Shown one piece after another: positions 1 through 6,465 of a stretch of DNA of 7,148 nucleotides. The DNA comes from Spirochaeta sp. GTDB lineage: Bacteria > Spirochaetota > Spirochaetia > Spirochaetales_E > Spirochaetaceae_B. The notes beneath the pieces were generated by a model. That model did no database searches and was not told where the DNA came from. It saw only the letters and a program-made list of their open reading frames with translations. The stretch spans positions 1 to 7,148 of the forward strand of contig JAUUYD010000121.1 in the NCBI GenBank assembly GCA_030590585.1, in the 5' to 3' direction. The translations under genes and the position numbers were made by a program. Position 1 is the stretch's first letter, and each line of letters begins with the position of its first letter.

Positions 1-553
1 CGTCTTTTCTCAAATCCTCCATGAAGGAATGAACCGGTGATTTCCTGTTGTAGGAACTCGATAAAATCCGGAAAACCGCATTCTTGAGAAACAGGTACGC
101 ATTCAAGGTTGATGTCAGAGTCGGTGCGACCACGAGTATTCCGCAGCCGGAGAGAAGGAAAAAATCGACGGTATTAAAACTCGTTCCCGCCCCGAGGTCC
201 AGAATAAGATAGTCTGTCTCCAACTTGTTCAGGGCTTTCACCAGACGTCGTTTAGACGGAACGCTGACATTGGCAGCTCCGGGCAGTTCCGCTTCACCAG
301 GTATGAAGCGCAGACCCTTCCAGGCTGTGGGGTAAAGAATCTGGTCTATTTTTATTTTGCTGTTATTGAGAAAGGTGCCCAGCCCTCTAGATCCAACATG
401 TTCTCCCAGAACCAGATGCAGGTTGGAGCCTCCAAGGTCGAGATCTGCCAGAATAACCTGTTTCTTCATTTGAGCAAGAGCAATTGCCAGATTGGCAGAT
501 ACCAGGGATTTACCAACTCCGCCCTTACCGCTGGCTACCGCGATTATCTGCAT
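1..553 (-). CDS. MinD/ParA-family P-loop ATPase (5' part, runs off the left edge)
   Basis: The minus strand from the ATG at 551-553 stays open to the window edge, giving 184 residues without a stop, so the C-terminal part is missing. The N-terminus carries a deviant Walker A, GKGGVGKS, at residues 9-16, with signature Lys10 and catalytic Lys15. A Walker A'-like ADLDLGGSN follows at 36-44 and a Walker B-like LILDLGAG at 116-123. These mark the SIMIBI MinD/ParA/FlhG/Mrp group, whose members use ATP-driven dimerisation to place cell structures or load cofactors. A ribosome binding site GGGAGAGG lies four bases upstream of the ATG and fixes the start. The gene is divergent from the protease operon across a 186-bp gap. 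The DLGAG Walker B resembles flagellar-type FlhG/MinD relatives, but no FlhF or flagellar gene is in view, so the exact subfamily is open. The family call is firm; the cargo is unknown. Confidence 0.9.
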   Translation of the reverse strand, partial: MQIIAVASGKGGVGKSLVSANLAIALAQMKKQVILADLDLGGSNLHLVLGEHVGSRGLGTFLNNSKIKIDQILYPTAWKGLRFIPGEAELPGAANVSVPSKRRLVKALNKLETDYLILDLGAGTSFNTVDFFLLSGCGILVVAPTLTSTLNAYLFLKNAVFRILSSSYNRKSPVHSFMEDLRKD

Positions 554-591
554 AACACCTCTCCCGGATGTTGGAAATATTATCGAAATCT

Positions 592-622
592 ACGTAAAGT
601 TTTAAGATAAAGGACTTTACGT
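592..622. promoter_or_regulatory. 9-bp perfect inverted repeat, candidate operator
   Basis: ACGTAAAGT at 592-600 is repeated in inverse as ACTTTACGT at 614-622, separated by 13 bases. Inside, TTTA (601-604) and TAAA (608-611) can extend the stem around a bulge. It lies between two divergent genes, about 40 bp from the ATPase start, where a repressor or activator dimer site would be expected. A GATAAT hexamer on the minus strand at about 579-584 could be the -10 box of the ATPase gene, which would place the dyad over its -35 region. No T-run follows on either side, so a terminator is less likely. The same motif recurs at 4615-4623. The binding protein is unknown. Confidence 0.4.
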
Positions 623-689
623 TAAACGAAGATCCAATGTTTATTAACAGCATAAGCCCACGGTTCCCACTGGTCAAGCGACAAACGTG

Positions 690-718
690 TTGACAAGTTA
701 CAGGGGTACATCGACAAT
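690..718 (+). promoter_or_regulatory. Sigma-70-like promoter for the protease-rsmE operon
   Basis: A perfect -35 box TTGACA at 690-695 is followed after 17 bases by GACAAT at 713-718, which matches 4 of 6 positions of the -10 consensus. Transcription would begin near 725, very close to the AGGAAG ribosome binding site at 725-730, so the leader would be extremely short. The -35 hexamer and spacing are good, but the tight geometry leaves room for a different real start further upstream. Confidence 0.45.
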
Positions 719-739
719 CCGGTCAGGAAGTATCAGAAA

Positions 740-2143
740 ATGGAAAGAAAATATGAACGTCTGATCTGGATCTCGGTAACTTCGGCACTTCTGTTATTGA
801 TGGCTGTGATCCTTTTCTCACCGATTGCATCGGCCCAGACAAATAAAAGTCGGAATACTCAAACATATATACAGGATCTGGAGGCGGCCCTTTACACTAT
901 TCAGAGTAATTATGTCGACGAAGTTGATTCGGATATTTTGTTTAAAGGTGCCATGGACGGCCTTTTTTCAAATCTTAACGACCCCTATTCCCTCTACCTG
1001 GATGATGAATTTCTTGAGCAGATGACCGACACAACTGAAGGGAAATACGGGGGTGTCGGTCTGTACATCAGTAAAGACCGTTTTGATCCGGAGAATCCAT
1101 ATGGACGTCTGCCTTATGTCAAAGTCGTTTCACCTATTGAGGATACACCAAGCTGGCGTGCCGGAATTAACGCCGGAGATTATATCTATGCCATTGAGGA
1201 TGAATCGGCTGAAGGTTTTACAACACAGGACGTATCCAACCGCCTCAGAGGAACTCCCGGCAGCGATGTGAATGTGACCATACTCCGTGAGGGTGGTATT
1301 ACCTTTGATGTTGTACTCACACGGGCGGAAATTGAGATTCCGACTGTTAAATCAACGATTATAGATAATCATATCGCTTATCTTAGAATCATCGAATTCA
1401 CACCTTACACAGAATCCCGTGTAGAAGAGAGTCTTAAGGAATTTACCTCTCAGGGTCTTGAGAAGCTCATCGTTGATGTCAGAAGCAACCCGGGAGGACT
1501 GCTGGATTCGGTTGTGGAGATTGCAGATCTTTTCTTTTCCGGCGGAGTAATTGTCAGTACACAGTACCGCCAGGAAAGACAGAACCGGGTTCACCGGGCA
1601 TCTCCGGGAAAAGTTGTCCCGTCAAGCATGGAAATTGTCATTCTCATCGACAAAGGTTCGGCTTCCGCTTCAGAGATTCTTACCGGTGCCCTCAAAGACC
1701 GCGGACGTGCTACCGTTATTGGTGAAACCTCCTTCGGTAAGGGCTCAATTCAACAGATGATTCCATTGAATAATGCGGCCATCAAACTCACGACAGGACG
1801 GTACTATACTCCCGACGGCTTCAATATCGATAAAACCGGTATTGATCCGGATATCCCTGTGGAAGAGCCGGAATTAACAGAAGATCAGCTTCAATCCTAT
1901 GCCTTTCTTCTTCAGGAAAATCATGTCGGTACATTTATTGATGAACATCCCCATCCCACAAGCTTTCAAGTGGACCAGTTTATTCTGGATCTCAAGGGTG
2001 AGGATCTGGATCCGGGAGAGAGGGTAATCAGACTTATGGTGAAAAGAGAATCCGAAAGAAGGCTGAACAGCCCTCCGGTTGTGGATATGGAGTTTGATTC
2101 CGTTCTGATCAGAGCCGTAGAGTTCCTGGATACCGGAAAATGA
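740..2143 (+). CDS. ctpA: S41 C-terminal processing protease with PDZ domain (CtpA/Prc family)
   Basis: A 467-residue protein of the carboxyl-terminal processing protease family, which trims or degrades envelope proteins outside the cytoplasmic membrane. Residues about 9-33 form a hydrophobic signal or anchor segment ending near IASAQ. A PDZ domain follows at roughly 100-190, beginning at GGVGLYI, and recruits substrate C-termini. The S41 core spans about 205-375. The motif GSASASE gives catalytic Ser309, and SFGKG gives Lys334. The 25-residue Ser-Lys spacing equals that of E. coli Prc (Ser430/Lys455), and Asp320 sits where Prc has Asp441. VRSNPGGLL at about 247-255 is the usual core strand. 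The start is supported by AGGAAG nine bases upstream. It is the first gene of the operon, and its stop overlaps the next start as ATGA. The length is normal for the family and all key residues are present. The substrate cannot be told from sequence. Confidence 0.95.
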   Translation: MERKYERLIWISVTSALLLLMAVILFSPIASAQTNKSRNTQTYIQDLEAALYTIQSNYVDEVDSDILFKGAMDGLFSNLNDPYSLYLDDEFLEQMTDTTEGKYGGVGLYISKDRFDPENPYGRLPYVKVVSPIEDTPSWRAGINAGDYIYAIEDESAEGFTTQDVSNRLRGTPGSDVNVTILREGGITFDVVLTRAEIEIPTVKSTIIDNHIAYLRIIEFTPYTESRVEESLKEFTSQGLEKLIVDVRSNPGGLLDSVVEIADLFFSGGVIVSTQYRQERQNRVHRASPGKVVPSSMEIVILIDKGSASASEILTGALKDRGRATVIGETSFGKGSIQQMIPLNNAAIKLTTGRYYTPDGFNIDKTGIDPDIPVEEPELTEDQLQSYAFLLQENHVGTFIDEHPHPTSFQVDQFILDLKGEDLDPGERVIRLMVKRESERRLNSPPVVDMEFDSVLIRAVEFLDTGK

Positions 2144-2535
2144 CCGTTACCCTCTCCCTTTCCAGTCCCGGCGGCAGTTCCATGAACGACATCAGCTCTC
2201 AGGTTCTTTCTGCCGTCACGGAAAGCGGTGTTATTGAAGGGCTTTGTCTGATAAGCAGTCCTCATACCACTGCCGGTATCACCATCAATGAAAATGCCGA
2301 TCCGGATGTTAAAATCGACATGATGATGGAACTGGGGGAAATCGTCCCGCTGAGTGACGGTTATCGTCATATGGAAGGTAATTCAGCAGCTCATCTGAAA
2401 GCCACACTGACCGGTCTTTCTGTTACCCTGCCTATTTCCGGAGGACAGTTGGTACTGGGTACCTGGCAGGGTATTTATTTCTGTGATTATGATGGACCGA
2501 GGCAGCGCCGTGTCCTGGTAACGATTATCGGCTGA
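2140..2535 (+). CDS. yjbQ: YjbQ/UPF0047 family protein (secondary thiamine-phosphate synthase family)
   Basis: A 131-residue protein covering the whole YjbQ (COG0432) fold. Family signatures are intact: HTTAGITINEN at 42-52, HMEGNSAAHLKA at 77-88, and LGTWQGIYFCDYDGPRQRR at 106-124. The histidines of the first two (His42, His77, His85) lie in the conserved pocket. Some members show weak thiamine-phosphate synthase activity and complement thiE defects in E. coli, which is the source of the usual product name; the physiological role of the family is unsettled. The start codon overlaps the protease stop (ATGA at 2140-2143) and the stop overlaps the rsmE start by one base, so translation is probably coupled in both directions. 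No thiamine gene is nearby, so the context gives no support for a thiamine role. Confidence 0.92.
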   Translation: MTVTLSLSSPGGSSMNDISSQVLSAVTESGVIEGLCLISSPHTTAGITINENADPDVKIDMMMELGEIVPLSDGYRHMEGNSAAHLKATLTGLSVTLPISGGQLVLGTWQGIYFCDYDGPRQRRVLVTIIG

Positions 2536-3317
2536 TGAAACAATTCGTTCTTCCTGTCAATCCGGCCATAACCACGGATGATACGGAAATTTCTTTAACC
2601 GGCAGGGAATACCACTATCTTATACATGTCAGACGGTATTCCGCCGGCGATCGGATTCCCGCCCTGTCCCCTGACGGCAGAACTTATGAAATGCGAATAC
2701 TCAATGTGAAAAAGGATTCCTGTAGCGTCGGTGTTCAACCCCTTACACGGAATCCGGATACAAAAGAAATGCTCCGGATTCGTATTACCCTCATGCCCGG
2801 TATTACAAAGGGCCGCAAGATGGATCTGACCGTCAGACAGGCCGTAGAAGCTGGAGCATTTGCAATCTGGCCCGTACTGACTGAAAATTGTCAGGTGAAG
2901 TACCGCAATGAGGCTGATACTCAGTTAAAAAAGGAAAGATGGGAACGCATTGCCGTCGAGGCTCTGCAGCAATGCGGCGGCGAATATCCCACAGAGTTGG
3001 CTCCCCCTCGAAAACTTCCGGAATTACTGGAAATCTGGGGGAAAACGGGGCCGCTGTTTTTTCTTCATGAAAACGAATTCAGCAGTAAAGAAGCAAAAAG
3101 CCTTCATCAGCATCTTGCCGAACCTGTCAGAAATCTGGCAATAATTGTAGGACCTGAAGGCGGTCTGTCCCTTTCCGAGACCCGCCTTCTCCAGGAGAAA
3201 GGCGCCCACCCCATTCACCTCGGCCGCCGAATACTCCGATCCGAAACAGCTGCCATATATGGATTGGCGGCAATCGGTACGATTATCAGGGAGAGAAACG
3301 AATGGCAGACGGTGTAA
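2535..3317 (+). CDS. rsmE: 16S rRNA m3U1498 methyltransferase RsmE
   Basis: A 260-residue SPOUT-class methyltransferase that uses S-adenosylmethionine to methylate N3 of U1498 in helix 44 of 16S rRNA, in the assembled small subunit in the cytoplasm. The N-terminal part (about 1-75) is the PUA-like RNA-binding domain, with EYHYLIHVRR near 25-34. The C-terminal knotted domain has GPEGGLS at 206-212 and LGRRILRSETAA at 229-240, the two glycine/arginine-rich loops that form the cofactor knot. RWERIAVEALQQCGG around 135-149 is the family helix usually written as RWxxIxxEAxxQ. The start lies in a TGATG junction with yjbQ and has no clear ribosome binding site of its own, so it is probably translated by re-initiation. 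It overlaps the next gene by 16 bp. The length is normal and no key residue is missing. Confidence 0.95.
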   Translation: MKQFVLPVNPAITTDDTEISLTGREYHYLIHVRRYSAGDRIPALSPDGRTYEMRILNVKKDSCSVGVQPLTRNPDTKEMLRIRITLMPGITKGRKMDLTVRQAVEAGAFAIWPVLTENCQVKYRNEADTQLKKERWERIAVEALQQCGGEYPTELAPPRKLPELLEIWGKTGPLFFLHENEFSSKEAKSLHQHLAEPVRNLAIIVGPEGGLSLSETRLLQEKGAHPIHLGRRILRSETAAIYGLAAIGTIIRERNEWQTV

Positions 3318-4042
3318 AAAGAATTCACATTCTGGGAATACCTGTTGATGTAGTCGACGATGAATCCCTTCCCGCCGCAATCGAATCACTGTATTCATTG
3401 AAGGACAATCGTCAGATCTGTTTTCTGGATTTCCACGAACTGATGCGTGCCAGGCATAACAAAGACAGACGCAAGGCCATCACTCAGGCCGCGCTTGTAA
3501 TTCCAGTCTCTCGTCTCTTAATTAATGCCGCGCGTTTTTTGCGCCTGGAAATACCCTCCTTGTACCGCACTTACCCTTTCATCATCAGACTGCTTGGGAT
3601 ACTTGAACAGAAAAACAAGTCTGTTTATCTCCTGGGTTCCACGATGAGAGGCGTAAGGCTGGCAGAATCCGCACTCAAAGCAACTTTTCCGGGTCTGCAG
3701 ATAGTGGGGCGCTACACTGCCCGATTTCCCGGGGAACGGGAAAAAGATGTTATCACGGCTATCAAGAAAGCCTCTCCCACCCTCCTTCTGGCAGGAAAGG
3801 GGCTTAAGAACCGGCATCTCTGGCTTTCCAATAAACGAAATCAGCTCGCTCCGGGTTTAAGTATCTGGGAAAAAACCTGTTTTGATGTCTTTTCAGGCAA
3901 GCGCAGCAAACCTGACGACCGTTCAGCAACCAGATTATTCCGGGGATTGGCCGGGACACTGACCCGCCCATGGAGATTATTCCGATTATTCCGTTATATT
4001 TTCTTTTTTCTGCTGCTGCTTATCGAGAGAATCAGGAGCTAA
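3302..4042 (+). CDS. WecG/TagA/CpsF-fold glycosyltransferase-like protein with divergent active site
   Basis: A 246-residue protein with the overall pattern of the WecG/TagA/CpsF family (GT26), which transfers N-acetylmannosamine-type sugars to lipid-linked acceptors at the inner membrane face. It shows the opening strand ILGIPVDVVD (10-19), then VYLLGSTMRGVRLAE (108-122) and FPGLQIVGRY (129-138) as expected. The residues that normally define the active site are changed. The Thr-x-Asn motif reads Phe41-Leu-Asp43, the Pro-Asp-Gly motif reads Pro68-Val69-Ser70, and the Gly-x-Pro-x-Gln-Glu motif reads Gly167-Leu-Lys-Asn-Arg171-His172. The C-terminus is basic (TRPWRLFRLFR) and ends in a hydrophobic YIFFFLLLLI at 232-241, consistent with peripheral or inserted membrane contact. 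The start has GGGAGAG about six bases upstream, inside rsmE. Membership is clear, but normal catalysis is doubtful. Confidence 0.8.
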   Translation: MADGVKRIHILGIPVDVVDDESLPAAIESLYSLKDNRQICFLDFHELMRARHNKDRRKAITQAALVIPVSRLLINAARFLRLEIPSLYRTYPFIIRLLGILEQKNKSVYLLGSTMRGVRLAESALKATFPGLQIVGRYTARFPGEREKDVITAIKKASPTLLLAGKGLKNRHLWLSNKRNQLAPGLSIWEKTCFDVFSGKRSKPDDRSATRLFRGLAGTLTRPWRLFRLFRYIFFFLLLLIERIRS

Positions 4043-4058
4043 AAACAGCCCCGGGTCC

Positions 4059-4068
4059 GGAGGCCTCC
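4059..4068. repeat. 10-bp palindrome GGAGGCCTCC in the gap before the FxsA-like gene
   Basis: The 60-bp gap between the glycosyltransferase-like gene and the FxsA-like gene holds a perfect 10-bp palindrome, preceded by overlapping CCCGGG and TCCGGA palindromes. There is no T-run, so it is not a standard intrinsic terminator. The octamer CCGGGTCC at 4051-4058 is the complement of GGACCCGG at 7094-7101 in the palindrome-rich right end. That may be chance. No function is assigned. Confidence 0.3.
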
Positions 4069-4102
4069 TAGTCCAAGTAATGAATCATAAGTACACTGGT
4101 TC

Positions 4103-4585
4103 ATGCTCAATTTCCGACTGCTTTATATCCTGATCAGTCCCCGCTCCATCCGAACCTACCTCGGTATCATTGCCAGTCTCGGAGTGGGAGTTCTGCTGGA
4201 TATTATTATTTTTCTCAAGCTCTCACTCCTGGTTGGTCCCTGGATTACCATGGCAATTCTTGCTGCCAATACAGCCGGCGGAGTTTTTATCATGTATTAC
4301 CTTGTTGACCTGGGAACCAGGCGAATGATTGGAACCATTGACGAGGGCCGATATGATTCTGATATATTCTCCCGATACCTCAGCACACTGACAGCATCTC
4401 TTTTTCTGATTATCCCGGGCCTGCTGAATACATTGGCCGGGTGTGTGTTACTTGTACCGGTTATCGGTGCAAAACTGGGCGGCCGGCTTGCCCGGATGAT
4501 CGGCATCGACTGGCAGGAGGCTTACGAGTTCCTCAGACTGGACCGCATGTCTGAAAATCGTCAGGAGCTATTCGCCGACAGCTGA
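4103..4585 (+). CDS. FxsA-family small inner-membrane protein
   Basis: A 160-residue integral membrane protein. Three hydrophobic stretches are visible, at about 18-45, 47-70 and 95-122. The third contains IIPGLLNTLAGCVLLVPVIG, the loop-and-helix pattern of FxsA proteins, in which a proline-glycine-phenylalanine/leucine-threonine-aspartate-like turn is followed by a leucine-rich helix and a short basic tail. FxsA in E. coli eases exclusion of phage T7 when overproduced; the normal role is unknown. An in-frame stop at 4088-4090 leaves this ATG as the first possible start, though no good ribosome binding site precedes it. The protein is longer at the N-terminus and tail than minimal FxsA forms. 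It may be the last gene of the upstream operon, as only 60 bp separate it and no terminator is seen. The family call is moderately sure; the function is not. Confidence 0.75.
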   Translation: MLNFRLLYILISPRSIRTYLGIIASLGVGVLLDIIIFLKLSLLVGPWITMAILAANTAGGVFIMYYLVDLGTRRMIGTIDEGRYDSDIFSRYLSTLTASLFLIIPGLLNTLAGCVLLVPVIGAKLGGRLARMIGIDWQEAYEFLRLDRMSENRQELFADS

Positions 4586-4616
4586 ATTCCGTTACGCTGA
4601 AACTGCCAATAATAAC

Positions 4617-4645
4617 TTTACGTTTTCTTTTGCTGGATAGATAAG
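4617..4645 (+). promoter_or_regulatory. Candidate promoter for the sigma-54 activator gene
   Basis: TTTACG at 4617-4622 is followed after 17 bases by GATAAG at 4640-4645. Each hexamer matches 4 of 6 sigma-70 consensus positions. The TTTACG sits inside ACTTTACGT (4615-4623), the same nonamer that forms the inverted repeat at 592-622. Transcription would start near 4652, giving a leader of about 29 bases. This is a weak call resting on spacing and the repeated motif. No sigma-54 (-24/-12) promoter was seen here. Confidence 0.35.
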
Positions 4646-4680
4646 AATTTACTCATTATACTGACTCCTCCGGGTAAACC

Positions 4681-5823
4681 ATGTATCGAATACTCTATCT
4701 TGGGCAGGACAAAACCATCTATTCCCGCCTCAGGGAAAATTTGCCGATTTATATGCGGCTTGAACCTGAATATGTAAGAACCAGACTGGAAGGTTCTTTG
4801 CGTTCAGCTGAAACTCATGGAATCATACTGCCGCTTTACAATCCCGGTCCTGAAGATTTGTCCTTTTTAAAGGGAGTAATCGGGATTCCGGAAGTTCCGG
4901 GAGTAATTGTAACCGCAAATTACATGACAACAGCTCAGGCGGTCTGCTGTATGCGTTACGGGGCCTTCGACTGTCTGACCGGGACGGTGAATGGAGAGGT
5001 AATGGGGGCCTGCCTGAATCGTATGATTCACCATAGTGCACCAGGGTTACAGGCGGAGAGCGAATCTTCATCTTCATACGATTTAATTGCCGGAAACAGT
5101 ACTGCTGTGAAAGATCTGCGGAATCGGCTTATTAAATATTCTGAGTTACCCTACCCTGTCCTCATAACCGGAGAAACCGGCAGCGGCAAAGAACTGGCCG
5201 CTAAAATGATTCACAATCACAGCAATCGCAGTAACGGTCCCTTTACGGCTGTCAATTGTGCGGCTTATCCGGATGATCTTCTCGGATCTGAAATGTTCGG
5301 GAGCAGAAAAGGTGCGTTTACCGGATCAATCGACAGACCCGGGCTGATTGAGAGTTCAAGCGGCGGAACTCTGTTTCTGGATGAAATTGCCGAGCTGAGT
5401 CTTCGGGGGCAAGCCAGCCTGCTGCGGGTTATTGAAGATGGATGCGTACGGAGAATGGGATCTCATACAGTAAAATCTGTTGATATCAGAATCGTGGCAG
5501 CCACCAATCAGGATCTCCGGTATTGTATGAAGCAGGGAACATTCCGGTCCGATCTTTTCTACCGGCTTAATCTTCTGGGAGTCAGCATTCCTCCCTTGAG
5601 AAAACGAAAGGGAGATATACCCCGTCTGGTCCGGGATTACCTCGAAAAGCTGCGAATCGATCTGAACTGGAGAGTTGACAGCACTGCAATGTCTGTACTG
5701 ATTAATCATAACTGGCCCGGAAATGTCAGAGAACTGCAATCTGTTTTACTTGGAGCGTCACTTTCCGCAGGGAACGGTATTCTCCGCGTAAAAGATATCA
5801 GAATTCCGGATTCGAATTATTGA
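4681..5823 (+). CDS. Sigma-54 activator-type AAA+ protein with pseudo-receiver and no DNA-binding domain
   Basis: A 380-residue relative of NtrC-class activators, which remodel sigma-54 RNA polymerase using ATP. Residues 1-118 resemble a receiver domain (VIVTANYMTTAQAVCCMRYGA matches its fourth strand and helix). The phosphorylatable aspartate is replaced, since the usual LLDLNLPG reads IILPLYNPG, and the conserved lysine after LT is glycine, so phosphorylation is unlikely. A serine-rich linker precedes the AAA+ domain, which starts near 133. That domain has Walker A GETGSGKE (164-171), sigma-54 contact loop GAFTGS (211-216), Walker B TLFLDE (230-235), and an FRSDLFYRLN arginine-finger region near 291. 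The lid contains NWPGNVREL. The protein stops soon after the lid, where a Fis-type helix-turn-helix normally follows. The start is the first possible after an in-frame TAA at 4675-4677, and its ribosome binding site is poor. It may act from solution or through a partner. Confidence 0.9.
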   Translation: MYRILYLGQDKTIYSRLRENLPIYMRLEPEYVRTRLEGSLRSAETHGIILPLYNPGPEDLSFLKGVIGIPEVPGVIVTANYMTTAQAVCCMRYGAFDCLTGTVNGEVMGACLNRMIHHSAPGLQAESESSSSYDLIAGNSTAVKDLRNRLIKYSELPYPVLITGETGSGKELAAKMIHNHSNRSNGPFTAVNCAAYPDDLLGSEMFGSRKGAFTGSIDRPGLIESSSGGTLFLDEIAELSLRGQASLLRVIEDGCVRRMGSHTVKSVDIRIVAATNQDLRYCMKQGTFRSDLFYRLNLLGVSIPPLRKRKGDIPRLVRDYLEKLRIDLNWRVDSTAMSVLINHNWPGNVRELQSVLLGASLSAGNGILRVKDIRIPDSNY

Positions 5824-6266
5824 AGAACCCTGTACGCCACCATTTCAGCATCAGAAACTCCAGTTTCCCGGTTGTATCCGGTTACGCGGACAGCAATGAG
5901 AAGCCGGCTTCCAGGGGGAACGTATCCGGTCACCGGAGTTTCAGGCCTGTCCGCAGGAAAAATATCGAGCCACTTCTTTCCTCTGAAGAGAACCCGGCAG
6001 GAAAAGGAACGAACTTCGGACGTTCCTATCCATGCTCCGCCGATCAGGGTGAGCAGAACACCTTCTTCTTCACCTGATTCATCAAGCTCCGTATCCCCCA
6101 TCAAACCTTCCAGTATGACGACGCGGCCATCCTCAACGGCTCTTTGGGCAACACCCGGATCGCTGAGAGATGAGAGTTCGAGGTCAAAATCAACAAGCGA
6201 TTCAAAGGATTGACCCCAGCCGAAAACCGGAATCAGAAAAAGGAGGAAGACGGATACATATTTCAT
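5817..6266 (-). CDS. Exported protein of unknown function
   Basis: A 149-residue protein that matches no family I recognise. The N-terminus MKYVSVFLLFLIPVFGWGQ is a typical signal peptide, with probable cleavage around residues 18-20. There is no lipobox cysteine, so a periplasmic or secreted soluble protein is likely. The mature part is acidic near 57-67 (DTELDESGEEE) and then looks beta-rich, with alternating hydrophobic segments such as VRSFSCRVLFRGKKWLDIF and a late GYVPPGSRLLIAVRV. Only one cysteine is present. The start at 6264-6266 is chosen because GGAGG sits seven bases upstream and a good promoter lies just behind it. Upstream in-frame ATGs at 6318-6323 fall inside that promoter and would put residues before the signal peptide. 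The gene converges on the activator gene and overlaps its end by 7 bp. Confidence 0.8.
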   Translation of the reverse strand: MKYVSVFLLFLIPVFGWGQSFESLVDFDLELSSLSDPGVAQRAVEDGRVVILEGLMGDTELDESGEEEGVLLTLIGGAWIGTSEVRSFSCRVLFRGKKWLDIFPADRPETPVTGYVPPGSRLLIAVRVTGYNRETGVSDAEMVAYRVLQ

Positions 6267-6294
6267 GGATAACCTCCGTTTCAATGCTAATGGT

Positions 6295-6323
6295 ATAATA
6301 CATTCACTGCTATATCTCATCAA
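6295..6323 (-). promoter_or_regulatory. Sigma-70-like promoter of the exported-protein gene
   Basis: On the minus strand TTGATG (6318-6323) and TATTAT (6295-6300) are separated by exactly 17 bases, matching 4 of 6 and 5 of 6 consensus positions. Transcription would begin near 6288, giving a leader of about 22 bases that contains the GGAGG site. It overlaps the upstream in-frame ATG codons, which supports the shorter coding start. Confidence 0.6.
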
Positions 6324-6403
6324 CTTCCAGATATCGAAACATTACCGGTAAATTCTCACTATGAAAAAGATAAAGGAAAGTTACTCGAATATCAAAACTG
6401 AGT

Positions 6404-6432
6404 TTGACAAAAAAACGGGGGTTACATACAAT
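6404..6432 (+). promoter_or_regulatory. Strong sigma-70-like promoter of the STAS gene
   Basis: TTGACA (6404-6409), a 17-base spacer, then TACAAT (6427-6432) match 11 of 12 consensus positions. This is the best promoter in the window. Transcription would start near 6439, leaving a 27-base leader with GAAAGG before the ATG at 6466. If this promoter is real, an ATG at 6361 cannot be the start used from this transcript. Confidence 0.7.
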
Positions 6433-6465
6433 GAGAGACAGGTTCCAATAAATCGAAAGGTGTAT

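Noticed and set aside
551..601. FliA (sigma-28) promoter for the MinD-like ATPase, read as TAAA ... CGATAA on the minus strand
   Set aside because: The spacing is about two bases shorter than the consensus and the GCC of the -10 box is missing; not enough to call.
398..610. 70-codon plus-strand open frame near the left end
   Set aside because: It is antisense to the MinD/ParA Walker A region, which is unmistakable on the minus strand.
1966..2370. 134-codon open frame on the minus strand across the protease-yjbQ junction
   Set aside because: It lies antisense to two well-supported genes with intact family motifs, has no recognisable domain, and looks like a shadow frame.
3024..3398. 124-codon minus-strand open frame over the end of rsmE
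   Set aside because: It is antisense to the conserved SPOUT knot region and has no family pattern of its own.
4626..4636. TTTTGCTGG as a sigma-54 -12 element
   Set aside because: No GG pair or GGCAC-like -24 element lies at the required distance upstream.
4586..4680. Possible terminator after the FxsA-like gene
   Set aside because: Only a 4-bp CAGC/GCTG pairing is visible with no adjacent T-run. The T-rich stretch at 4623-4631 is not next to a stem.
5820..6213. Plus-strand open frames opposite the exported-protein gene, considered as a possible lost C-terminus of the activator
   Set aside because: Their translations are basic and low in pattern, with no helix-turn-helix. The minus strand has a signal peptide, ribosome binding site and promoter, so it is the coding strand.
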